From NCBI GenBank assembly GCA_946887025.1, contig CAMPJY010000055.1, positions 1-15,104 on the forward strand: DNA of 15,104 nt, in the 5' to 3' direction. Source of the stretch: an uncultured Salinimicrobium sp. GTDB taxonomy: Bacteria > Bacteroidota > Bacteroidia > Flavobacteriales > Flavobacteriaceae. Shown here piece by piece: positions 1 to 7,027 of this stretch (positions are counted from its first letter, which is position 1; each line of letters starts with the position of its first letter). The notes under the pieces are model-generated. The model was not told the origin of the DNA. It saw only the letters and a program-made list of their open reading frames with translations, and ran no database searches. The position numbers and the translations under genes are program-made.

Positions 1-357
1 AGTATCCGTTTAAAAATAGAAATAGAAGCTTCGAATAGAATTGGGAACAAAGGGTATTTAAGACGATAAACTTGAAAGAAATTCCACTTTGGAAACCAGA
101 TATTATCAGACAGTGTTTCTTTTTTCCACAGCCAGTTTCTTTTTTCCCCAATTCTGAATACGATAAAGGAAGAAAGGGATCATCTTATGCCACTATGGAT
201 GGTAATAGAAAAGACAGATGCAGTAATGCAGTTTAAACACTTTAATTGCGGAAGGCATTAAGAATTTTGTTGAGAGACTAATTGAAGTACCTTTATAACC
301 TACTCCCTGGTATTACAGAAGAGAGAAAATACAAAGGACAAATTTTCTTAATTCTGC
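1..357. other. Intergenic stretch with no supported gene
   Basis: No convincing gene is visible. A plus-strand frame open from the window edge runs 22 codons to a TAA at 67-69 and could be the tail of a gene to the left, but nothing in it is recognisable. A 78-codon plus-strand frame at 282-518 is rejected because it runs through the LP1 terminator and into LP1 antisense. A 13-base T-rich direct repeat (115-127 and 135-147) is the only local structure seen. No copy of the leader box found before the four lipoproteins occurs here, so the array seems to end at LP1. Confidence 0.5.
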
Positions 358-386
358 AAAAAAAAACCGCCCAATTACGGGCGGTT
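358..386 (-). terminator. Rho-independent terminator of LP1
   Basis: A perfect 8-base-pair stem, AACCGCCC (365-372) with GGGCGGTT (379-386), has a 6-base loop. Read on the minus strand it is followed by a run of about nine T residues (358-366 on the plus strand). It lies about 34 bases past the LP1 stop codon and closes the lipoprotein array. Confidence 0.93.
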
Positions 387-419
387 CTCATTATTAAAAA
401 TTTAGATTATCTACCTTCA

Positions 420-2450
420 TTAATTAGCCGGGCAGACATTAGCTTTAACCCTGACATAATATGGATAGGAGGCATTAATGTCTCCAAAATCTGCGAGGAA
501 GCTACCATCTTCTTCTGAAAGGGTAATACACTCCGACAGGATTTCTGCTCCACTGCTTTCTGAAGACACCCATACTTCTACTTCTGAGTAAAGGAAACCA
601 CCTTGAGCAGTCAATTCAGATGCTACCTGAAGATCACCGTCCGCGGTTATAGTAGTTGTGATTGTACCAGCGAAATTTCCATTAACTCTGAGATCCAATG
701 GAACATTTCCGGTTACTTCCACAAACCCGGTTTCTCCATCCAGATATCCGACGGTACAACCTGATGCGGGAGCGTCAATTGAACAGGTATTCGATACAGG
801 ATCCTCACATCCATCATTGTTGGCATCTGTAGTTGGATTTACTAATGGACAATCCTCATCCTCATTATCAAAGCCATCGCCATCAATATCCGGATCACAG
901 GCATCACCTATTCCGTCCTCATCCAGATCTGCCTGATCGGTATTGCTTTCATTTGGGCAATTATCAGTGGCATCGGGAATAGTATCGCTATCTGCATCTG
1001 GCTCTGTCACATCATCTTCACATCCATCATTATCAGCGTCTGTGGTAGGATTTTCCAATGGGCAGTCATCTCCGTCATTGTCAATGCCATCTCCGTCAAT
1101 ATCAGCATCACAGGCATCCCCAATTCCATCGTCGTCTAAATCATCCTGATCTGAATTAGCTGTCTCAGGACAGTTGTCTTCCTCATCTGGAGTTCCATCG
1201 GAATCAGTATCTGTTTCCTCCACAGTGTCTTCACAACCGTCTTCATCAGCATCCGTTTCAGGATTAACATCTGGACATTCCTCCTCGGTGTTATTTATAC
1301 CATCACCGTCACGATCAGCATCACAAACATTTCCAATTCCGTCGTTATCAAGATCAGCCTGATCGGTATTTGCCATTTCAGGGCAGTTATCCTCCTCATC
1401 AACTATCTCGTCTCCATCGGCATCATTTTCGTCCGGTTCAACTGGAGGCACCTCCTCATCGTCAAATAGGACAGGTACATCCTGAGAATCGCAGTTTCCT
1501 TCTCGGAAATGATAGTAATCTACTTCTTCCTCACCACTGAAAAGTCCTCTGACCTCATCATCTGTTAAGACTCCGCTTCTTATAACCCCTTCCTCTGTAT
1601 CATATTGCTCAGAATCCCGAAGCGTAATTTCTACCCAGTATTCATCGTCTCCTGCTGTATCAGGTAAAGCAATACAGACTGGGTCAGCGGAATAATCTCC
1701 ATCCCCATTAGGTAGTACTGTATTAGAAACACCTTCATGAATTACATCTCCACGGGTTCCATCAGAATATTCCCAAACGCTGACACTAAATGCAGCTGGG
1801 AAATGTCTTCCATTGTCATCACAGAAGTTACCAAAAATACAGAATTCAATAGCCTGCCTAGTTTCAAGGTCAAAGAAGAGATAGCCATATTCATTGACCA
1901 TTCGGTCGTCAAAACACAGAACCTCGACATCTACATATTTTTTTGCTCCCGGCCCTATGTCAAATGTAAAGGGAAGGGCAGTATCAACAAAATTGGCAAG
2001 AGCTCCGTCTTCTCGAGGAGCTACCCATATAACTTCAGTTCCCTCTTCACTGGGATCTCCATTATAAACTGCAAAATACTCAAGTGTATATTCTCCAGGA
2101 ACCAGTTGAAGATCTGATGACTCATCAGTAAAATATTCTCCTTCAGGATCATCATCAAAATTACCCGGATCAGGATTTACGCTTACAATTACCGGGTCCT
2201 CAACAGAACCAACATTAGCTTCTCCAGTTAGCACTACTGCAACAAATTCAGGTGTATCGTCTGAACAAGCCGGTATGTCGAGTTGTTGTTTCACTGATGC
2301 CTTACTGGCAACTAGATCATTTAATACAGTGGTAAAAGATAAAGTTGCTAGGTCCCCTTCTTCACCAACAGCTCCATCATCTCTACTACATGAAGTCATT
2401 AGCAGTGCAAATACCGCTAAGAACGACATGTAAACTTTAATCTTTTTCAT
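420..2450 (-). CDS. LP1: surface lipoprotein with thrombospondin type-3 repeats
   Basis: This 676-residue protein starts with a lipoprotein signal peptide whose acylated cysteine is C21 (MTSC). The next residues, SRDD, resemble the Bacteroidota lipoprotein export signal, so display on the outer face of the outer membrane is inferred. Residues 22 to about 320 are the core shared with LP2-LP4, including FDDRMVNEYGYLFFD and six cysteines, ending in YYHFREGNC (C320). Residues 343-555 are three 71-residue thrombospondin type-3 super-repeats with DNCP, DxDxDGxGDxCD and CPxxNPxTD elements, a known calcium-binding type. Residues about 556-676 form a cysteine-containing, probably beta-rich domain ending VCPAN; I do not recognise it. 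It is the last gene of the array and has its own terminator. The start is fixed by the signal peptide and by alignment with the paralogs. The repeats may present the terminal domain away from the cell; its ligand is unknown. Confidence 0.88.
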   Translation of the reverse strand: MKKIKVYMSFLAVFALLMTSCSRDDGAVGEEGDLATLSFTTVLNDLVASKASVKQQLDIPACSDDTPEFVAVVLTGEANVGSVEDPVIVSVNPDPGNFDDDPEGEYFTDESSDLQLVPGEYTLEYFAVYNGDPSEEGTEVIWVAPREDGALANFVDTALPFTFDIGPGAKKYVDVEVLCFDDRMVNEYGYLFFDLETRQAIEFCIFGNFCDDNGRHFPAAFSVSVWEYSDGTRGDVIHEGVSNTVLPNGDGDYSADPVCIALPDTAGDDEYWVEITLRDSEQYDTEEGVIRSGVLTDDEVRGLFSGEEEVDYYHFREGNCDSQDVPVLFDDEEVPPVEPDENDADGDEIVDEEDNCPEMANTDQADLDNDGIGNVCDADRDGDGINNTEEECPDVNPETDADEDGCEDTVEETDTDSDGTPDEEDNCPETANSDQDDLDDDGIGDACDADIDGDGIDNDGDDCPLENPTTDADNDGCEDDVTEPDADSDTIPDATDNCPNESNTDQADLDEDGIGDACDPDIDGDGFDNEDEDCPLVNPTTDANNDGCEDPVSNTCSIDAPASGCTVGYLDGETGFVEVTGNVPLDLRVNGNFAGTITTTITADGDLQVASELTAQGGFLYSEVEVWVSSESSGAEILSECITLSEEDGSFLADFGDINASYPYYVRVKANVCPAN
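786..1424 (-). repeat. Three tandem 213-bp units encoding thrombospondin type-3 super-repeats
   Basis: The units lie at 1212-1424, 999-1211 and 786-998 and encode 71 residues each with no insertion or deletion between copies. Each unit contains a DNCP...DQxDLDxDGIG(D/N)xCD calcium-binding type-3 element, a second DxDGDGxxN...CP element, and a distinctive tail TDAxxDGCEDxV. Units two and three are more alike than either is to unit one, which suggests stepwise duplication. Confidence 0.9.
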
Positions 2451-2464
2451 AATTTAAGATTTAA

Positions 2465-2486
2465 TTAATATTTAGTGTGAATGGTT
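2465..2486 (-). promoter_or_regulatory. Leader box upstream of LP1 (shared by all four lipoproteins)
   Basis: On the minus strand the sequence is AACCATTC (2479-2486), a three-base insertion relative to the other copies, then CTAAATATTAA. The box starts 36 bases before the ATG. Further upstream, TATACA lies 22 bases before AACCATTC, the same spacing as in LP2. Whether it is part of the promoter, an operator or a 5' untranslated element cannot be decided from sequence. Confidence 0.55.
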
Positions 2487-2490
2487 GCGT

Positions 2491-2589
2491 TTAAAAAAAA
2501 ACTGTATAAAAATGATTCCTTTAACTTTCACTCCTGAAGTGGTTACACCCCAGAAGGAAGTAATTAAATTCCTCCATTTCTATACAGTT
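2491..2589 (-). terminator. Large-loop hairpin terminator of LP2
   Basis: Two 15-base arms (2500-2514 and 2575-2589) pair fully on the minus-strand RNA if one G-U pair is allowed, around a loop of 60 bases. A run of eight to nine T residues follows the second arm on the minus strand. The first arm begins about 14 bases past the LP2 stop codon. The long loop is unusual for an intrinsic terminator and also has to hold, or adjoin, the LP1 promoter. Confidence 0.7.
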
Positions 2590-2603
2590 CTTTAAATTAT
2601 CTA

Positions 2604-3596
2604 CTAAAACAATTCTGCTGAATCATCAGAATCACATGCTCCTTCTCTGAAATGGTAATAATCTACATTATCATCTCCATCAAAAAGAGCTTTTACTTCA
2701 GCGTCTGTAACAACCCCGCTTCTTATTACTCTTTCCTCAGTGTCATAAGCATCGGAATCCTGTAGGGTGATTTCGATCCAGTATTGATCTTCTCCAGCAG
2801 TATCAGGCAAGGCCAGACATACTGTAGAGCCAGCGTATTCGCCATCATTATTAAGTGTGACAGTATTCTCAAGACCGGAATGTAACTGATCTCCCTGAGC
2901 TCCATCAACCCATTCCCAAACACTTACACTAAATTCAGCCGGATAGTGTCTTCCGTCTTCATCACAGAAGTTACCAAAAACGCAGAATTCAATTGCTGCA
3001 GTTGTTTCAAGATCAAAGAATAAATACCCGTATTCGTTTACCATACGGTCATCAAAACAAAGGACTTCAACATCCACGTATTTTTTAACTCCCGCTCCAA
3101 CATTAAAAGTCTGTGGAAGTGGATTATCAACGAAATCAGCCAATTCTCCGTCAGTCCTTGGGGCAACCCAGATGACATCGGTATCCTCATCATCGGGATG
3201 TCCATTGTATACTGCAAAATACTCTAGAGTATAGGATCCTGGCACTAATTCCAGTTCAGAGGATTCTTCGGTAAAATATTCCAACTCATCATCATCATCA
3301 TAATTTCCCGGATTAGGATTAACACTTATAATCAGTGGAGAATCCACTGTTCCTATACTTGCATCGCCTGAAAGTACCACAGCGACATAAGCTGGGGCAT
3401 CTCCAGAACAGTCAGGGATATCTAATTGCTGTTTAAAGGCAGCCTTTTCAGATACAAGATCATTTAAGACCGTCGTAAAGGAAATTGAAGCCGTTTGATT
3501 GGGGTCGTCTGCTACGGCTTCTTCATCTTTACTACAAGAAGTAAAAACTAAGGCCAGGATTGCTAAATACATTAATGGTAATCTAAAATTTTTCAT
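2604..3596 (-). CDS. LP2: minimal core-only surface lipoprotein
   Basis: This 330-residue protein is the shared core with no added C-terminal domain. The signal peptide ends at FTSC, with C21 as the acylated residue, followed by SKDEE, which matches the acidic surface-export signal of Bacteroidota lipoproteins. Core landmarks: C63; an acidic stretch at residues 100-126 followed by LVPGSYTLEYFAVYNG; C180 followed by FDDRMVNEYGYLFFDLE (181-197); C205 and C211 flanking FGNF; C260; and YYHFREGAC (C321), nine residues before the end. The even number of conserved cysteines suggests disulphides outside the cell. I do not recognise a named domain. Being core-only, it defines where the conserved module of LP1, LP3 and LP4 ends. 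It has its own leader box and terminator. Confidence 0.87.
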   Translation of the reverse strand: MKNFRLPLMYLAILALVFTSCSKDEEAVADDPNQTASISFTTVLNDLVSEKAAFKQQLDIPDCSGDAPAYVAVVLSGDASIGTVDSPLIISVNPNPGNYDDDDELEYFTEESSELELVPGSYTLEYFAVYNGHPDDEDTDVIWVAPRTDGELADFVDNPLPQTFNVGAGVKKYVDVEVLCFDDRMVNEYGYLFFDLETTAAIEFCVFGNFCDEDGRHYPAEFSVSVWEWVDGAQGDQLHSGLENTVTLNNDGEYAGSTVCLALPDTAGEDQYWIEITLQDSDAYDTEERVIRSGVVTDAEVKALFDGDDNVDYYHFREGACDSDDSAELF

Positions 3597-3612
3597 TTTT
3601 TTAGGTTTTATG

Positions 3613-3630
3613 TTAATAATTAGAATGGTT
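3613..3630 (-). promoter_or_regulatory. Leader box upstream of LP2
   Basis: On the minus strand this reads AACCATTCTAATTATTAA, and AACCATTC (3623-3630) ends 26 bases before the ATG. TATACA lies 22 bases upstream of the box, as in LP1, and the linker AAACGY just before the box is also shared with LP1. Confidence 0.55.
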
Positions 3631-3708
3631 ACGTTTTTAAAGAAGTTGTATAAAAGCGGACCTACAAAGTCATTTTATAAGATGGACCTGTGTCCACTTT
3701 TATACAAC
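3631..3708 (-). terminator. Large-loop hairpin terminator of LP3
   Basis: Arms of 17 bases (3645-3661 and 3692-3708) pair completely on the minus-strand RNA when one G-U pair is allowed, around a 30-base loop. The tail on the minus strand is T-rich but broken (TTCTTT). The hairpin begins about 17 bases after the LP3 stop and ends only about 48 bases before the LP2 start. Confidence 0.62.
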
Positions 3709-3725
3709 CTTATTTTATTCAGTTA

Positions 3726-5156
3726 TTAAAAATCAAGTTTGAACAATTCTCCACAAGCTACAGGCAGGTCAGCATTATACTCTGAATCCTGTGTTCCTCC
3801 ATGGAATACAACTGTTCTATCCTCTAGAGGTCCCAATTCATCCAGGGAAATTCCTTCCTCTCCCAAATTGAAACTTCTTTGGTATGTTAAAAGGTTCCCG
3901 GTGGTCATCGGATATTCTCCATCTGCATTTGTCAGAGCAAGTAAAAGTTCGTCACTAGCTGACGGAGGACAGGAGGCGTTGCCACCATCTTCACCACCAA
4001 AAATTCCCTGAGCATGTCTTTTGTTCACTTCGAGGTTCACCCCAATAATGGTAGCGTCCAACTGATCTCCATCAACAGTAATATAAGCGAACCCAAGAGC
4101 CTGAGATCCATTAGATGGCATCAGGCAACTTTTGTAGAACAAGGCATCATCTTCTGGGTCCTGGAAAATTGGAGGGTTATCGTTGCCTTCACAACCTTCT
4201 CTAAAATGATAGTAGTCGAGATTGTTTTCACCGTCGAAAAGACTTTTTACCTCGTCATCATTTATAACTCCTGACCTAATGACCCTCTCTTCTATATCAC
4301 CGTAAGCATCAGAATCCAACATTGTGATCTCCACATAATATTCATCCAATCCTTCGGTATCAGGCAATGCCATACAAACTGTTGATCCGGCGTAATCACC
4401 GTTGTCGTCTATCTCAACAGTATTGGTAAGGTTTTCATGGATAATTTCTCCCATTTGACCATCAGCATAACTCCACACATCAACACTGAATTCAGCCGGG
4501 AAGTGTCTTCCACTTGGAGGACAGAAGTTTCCGAAAACACAGAATTCAATTGCCTCATTTGTTTCAATATCAAAGAATAAATACCCATATTCATTGACCA
4601 TACGGTCGTCAAAGCATAGTACCTCTACATCAACGTATTTTTTGACTCCAGCACCTACATTAAATGACTGTGGCAAAGGGGTATCTACAAAATCCGCCAT
4701 AGATCCATCCTCCCTTGGAGCTATCCAAAGTCGGTTACTTGAATCGTCCTCCGGATTCCCGTCATATACCACAAACCATTGCAGGGTATAGGATCCTGGT
4801 ACTAGTTCAAGATCTGTGGATTCATCGGTAAAATATTCCGCCTCTGAATCCCCATCGTAATCTCCAGGGTTAGGATTGACACTTACTGTCAAGGGATCTT
4901 CCATGGTTCCAACATTTTCTGGTCCGGTCAGAACTACCTCCACAAATGCAGGGGTACCGTCAGAACATTCCGGGATGTCCAGTTGTTGTTTTAGGTTGGG
5001 ATTTTTGTTTACCATGTCGTTAAGGACTGTGGCAAAAGATAGGGTGGCTGTTTCTGCATTCGGATCATCGATAGCAGGTGTTTCTTCCTTGCTACAGGAG
5101 GTAAACAGTAGCGTACAAATTGTTAGAAATGCGAAGTAACTCTTAATCGTGTTCAT
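3726..5156 (-). CDS. LP3: surface lipoprotein with CHRD-like C-terminal domain
   Basis: This 476-residue protein has a lipoprotein signal peptide ending FTSC (C21) followed by SKEE, an export-signal-like acidic patch. The shared core runs to YYHFREGC (C322) and contains FDDRMVNEYGYLFFD. Residues about 336-476 form a second domain that I read as CHRD-like: a beta-rich start with TVDGDQLDATIIGVNL, then RHAQGIFGG in the place of the usual H-x-x-H-I-H-G motif, a CP pair, LEDRTVVFHGG, and LPVACGEL near the end. CHRD-type domains occur in secreted bacterial lipoproteins, but a molecular function is not established. The two later His of the usual HIHG motif appear as G and F here, so metal binding, if any, may differ. 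It carries its own leader box and terminator. Confidence 0.86.
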   Translation of the reverse strand: MNTIKSYFAFLTICTLLFTSCSKEETPAIDDPNAETATLSFATVLNDMVNKNPNLKQQLDIPECSDGTPAFVEVVLTGPENVGTMEDPLTVSVNPNPGDYDGDSEAEYFTDESTDLELVPGSYTLQWFVVYDGNPEDDSSNRLWIAPREDGSMADFVDTPLPQSFNVGAGVKKYVDVEVLCFDDRMVNEYGYLFFDIETNEAIEFCVFGNFCPPSGRHFPAEFSVDVWSYADGQMGEIIHENLTNTVEIDDNGDYAGSTVCMALPDTEGLDEYYVEITMLDSDAYGDIEERVIRSGVINDDEVKSLFDGENNLDYYHFREGCEGNDNPPIFQDPEDDALFYKSCLMPSNGSQALGFAYITVDGDQLDATIIGVNLEVNKRHAQGIFGGEDGGNASCPPSASDELLLALTNADGEYPMTTGNLLTYQRSFNLGEEGISLDELGPLEDRTVVFHGGTQDSEYNADLPVACGELFKLDF

Positions 5157-5171
5157 AAGATTTAGGTTTAG

Positions 5172-5208
5172 TTAATATTTAGAATGGTTAAAAAAAATTC
5201 GTAGGTTA
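5172..5208 (-). promoter_or_regulatory. Leader box and upstream element of LP3
   Basis: On the minus strand TAACCTACGAAT is followed by a T-run and then AACCATTCTAAATATTAA; AACCATTC (5182-5189) ends 25 bases before the ATG. The TAYGAAT element lies 14 bases before the box, exactly as in LP4, but unlike the 22-base TATACA spacing of LP1 and LP2. No TAnnTTTG promoter is visible between the LP4 terminator and this gene. Confidence 0.57.
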
Positions 5209-5220
5209 AAAGGCTTAGAT

Positions 5221-5265
5221 CATATAAAATAAAATAACTGCCCCAGAGGTATTTCTGGGGCAGTT
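5221..5265 (-). terminator. Rho-independent terminator of LP4
   Basis: A perfect 12-base-pair stem, AACTGCCCCAGA (5236-5247) with TCTGGGGCAGTT (5254-5265), has a 6-base loop and, on the minus strand, a T/A-rich tail (5221-5235). It starts 8 bases after the LP4 stop. Its strength argues that LP3 needs its own promoter in the about 80 bases that remain. Confidence 0.92.
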
Positions 5266-5273
5266 AAACCCCT

Positions 5274-6839
5274 TTATTCATTGTCGGGACATACATCCCC
5301 ATGAACAATAATCCAGAAGCCATCTTCATTATAATCTTCAACCTCCAGGTTAAAGACTAGCCCATCACCACTGTGGGTATATTGGCCAGGTGCATTTTTC
5401 TTTGGTTCGTCTCCATCGAGATAGATGTGAGCATTTTCAAGTGAATTTCCATCAAACATATCAATGGTTACTTGAACTTCGTCTCCATCAACATTAATGG
5501 TTATGTTACCGACGTGAGTTCCGTTGCTAGTATCATTTTGGCCAGCAGCAGCCCAGAATTCAAAGGTTTCTTCATCTCCATCCTCAGGATTGTCCCAAAA
5601 CTCGGCCCATCCCCATCTGTTGTTTTTGAAATCCATGTCAAAGAAGCTTGTATCTGCTTTCATAAAAGCAGTTTCACAACCTTCGAGGTTATCATAATCG
5701 TCTCCGTCGTCATCTCCGTCACCATCATCATCACCGTCGTCGTCGCCATCATCATCACCATCATCATCTCCGTCGTCGTCACCATCATCGTCTCCGTCGT
5801 CGTCACCATCATCGTCTCCGTCGTCGTCTCCATCATCGTTTCCGTCATCATCCCCATCGTCATCACAGCCGAATCTTAAATGTTCGTAGTCGACATTATT
5901 ATCACCATCGAAATTCTCCAGGATATCGTTTCTGCTCAAGGTTCCGGAAATCACGGTTTGATCCACATCCCCATAAGCTCCCTGCCAGTCTAACAGGGTA
6001 ACTTCATAATAGAAGTAATCCTCATCATCGGCAAATTCTTCCAGATCAGGTAGTGCAAAGCAGATTGGACGGGCGAAAAGATCTCCATCATCGTTGGTAC
6101 CGACCTCATTTGTATCATCTGAATAAATTAGTACTCCGGAGGAATCATCTCCAACCCAGATGTCTACAGAAATTGCCGCAGGGAAATGTCTTCCAGAAGG
6201 CAGACAGGCATTGGCAAAGAAGCAGAATTCAAAGGCTTCATTTGTTTCCAGGTCAAAGAAAAGATACCCGTATTCGTTTACTTCCCGGTCATCAAAACAA
6301 AGAACTTCAACATCCACATATTTTTTGACTCCAGCCCCGAGAGCTATATCCATTGGAAGTGCTGAATCCACAAAATTTGCAAATCCATCAGTTCCATTGT
6401 CTATTGGTGCAACCCAAATCACCTCTCCATCAGAATTAAGTACGGTGAAATATTCAAGAGTATAGGTACCCGGCTCCAATTCCAGGGAAGCAGACTCATC
6501 TGTAAAATACTCTGTCTCTCCATCCCCATCATAATCCTGTGGGGTTGGGTTTACAGTGACTCGTAATGGCTCACTTACGGTTCCAACTACAGGATCGTCT
6601 CCTTGTGAAAGGACAATTTCCACAAAAGCCGGGGCATCATCAGAACATTCCGGGAGATCAGATACTGCCTGTTTCAAGGCAGCTTTATTTGCTACAAGAT
6701 CATTCAAATAGGCCCCAAAAGATAAGGTCCCTTTGTTCGCTGGATCATCTCCAGCGGCAGCACCTTCTTCCTTACTACAGGAAGTGAACAGCATACAGAC
6801 TACTGTCAGGCATGCAAGGTAGGTTTTAAAATTTTTCAT
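5274..6839 (-). CDS. LP4: surface lipoprotein with Asp/Gly tract and C-terminal beta domain
   Basis: This 521-residue protein is the most diverged and first-transcribed paralog. The signal peptide ends FTSC (C21) followed by SKEE. The core contains FDDREVNEYGYLFFD and ends EHLRFGC (C325), where the others have YYHFREG. Residues 326-381 are almost only DDDG repeats, giving a very acidic linker at the position where LP1 has thrombospondin repeats. Residues about 384-521 form a separate domain with CETAF, NRWGW, AAAGQNDTSNGT, HVGNIT and APGQY motifs, ending HGDVCPDNE. I recall the pattern ETAF/RWGW/AGQxDxSxGTxVG from other secreted proteins but cannot name it. Calcium binding by the acidic tract is inferred. 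A strong terminator makes the gene monocistronic, and the regulator gene sits directly upstream. Confidence 0.87.
   Translation of the reverse strand: MKNFKTYLACLTVVCMLFTSCSKEEGAAAGDDPANKGTLSFGAYLNDLVANKAALKQAVSDLPECSDDAPAFVEIVLSQGDDPVVGTVSEPLRVTVNPTPQDYDGDGETEYFTDESASLELEPGTYTLEYFTVLNSDGEVIWVAPIDNGTDGFANFVDSALPMDIALGAGVKKYVDVEVLCFDDREVNEYGYLFFDLETNEAFEFCFFANACLPSGRHFPAAISVDIWVGDDSSGVLIYSDDTNEVGTNDDGDLFARPICFALPDLEEFADDEDYFYYEVTLLDWQGAYGDVDQTVISGTLSRNDILENFDGDNNVDYEHLRFGCDDDGDDDGNDDGDDDGDDDGDDDGDDDGDDDGDDDGDDDGDDDGDDDGDGDDDGDDYDNLEGCETAFMKADTSFFDMDFKNNRWGWAEFWDNPEDGDEETFEFWAAAGQNDTSNGTHVGNITINVDGDEVQVTIDMFDGNSLENAHIYLDGDEPKKNAPGQYTHSGDGLVFNLEVEDYNEDGFWIIVHGDVCPDNE
5697..5864 (-). repeat. Twelve-base tandem repeat encoding (DDDG)n
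   Basis: About fourteen 12-base units encode the tetrapeptide Asp-Asp-Asp-Gly (with single Asn and Gly variants). GAT and GAC alternate in a higher-order 24-base pattern, and the two units at 5771-5794 and 5795-5818 are identical at DNA level, a sign of recent slippage or unequal crossing over. Copy changes keep the frame, so length variation would be tolerated. Confidence 0.93.
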
Positions 6840-6860
6840 AATAATTAAGGTTTTGATTAA

Positions 6861-6895
6861 TAATATTTAGAATGGTTAATAAATATTCATAGTTA
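6861..6895 (-). promoter_or_regulatory. Leader box and upstream element of LP4
   Basis: On the minus strand TAACTATGAATATTT is followed by TTAACCATTCTAAATATTA; AACCATTC (6870-6877) ends 30 bases before the ATG. Nearly the whole 35 bases align with the LP3 copy apart from a one-base gap, which is far more conservation than an AT-rich leader would show by chance. No TAnnTTTG promoter is seen here. Confidence 0.57.
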
Positions 6896-6920
6896 CCCCA
6901 GCTCTCAACAACAGCAGCTT

Positions 6921-6935
6921 AGCTAGAATCTAGCT
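6921..6935. promoter_or_regulatory. Perfect 15-bp palindrome upstream of LP4 (candidate operator)
   Basis: AGCTAGA, one central base and TCTAGCT form a perfect inverted repeat 82-96 bases upstream of the LP4 start. Dyads of this size fit dimeric HTH regulators, and the only regulator in the window is encoded just upstream. A second dyad, TCAGC-5 bases-GCTGA, lies at 6953-6967. That the LuxR-type protein binds either is inference. Confidence 0.4.
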
Positions 6936-7027
6936 TTTCTTTATTCGGGGATTCAGCAATTGGCTGAGCGGGGGAGCCTTACAAAAAAATTATCTACTTA
7001 AATGTAGGATTTCTCTGTAGTTTAGTC

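Noticed and set aside
1..69. Open plus-strand frame of 22 codons from the left edge
   Set aside because: It is too short to recognise and no terminator follows; it could equally be chance.
658..1362. Ser/Pro-rich plus-strand frames opposite the thrombospondin repeats
   Set aside because: They are antisense shadows of the Asp-rich repeats of LP1 and repeat with the same 213-base period.
5697..5864. CRISPR array
   Set aside because: The short regular repeats are 12-base coding units with no unique spacers and lie inside LP4.
5472..5879. A 135-codon plus-strand frame rich in Val and Ile across the LP4 repeat
   Set aside because: It is the antisense reading of the DDDG repeat; a GTC/ATC-rich complement always gives Val and Ile, and there is no start signal or family similarity.
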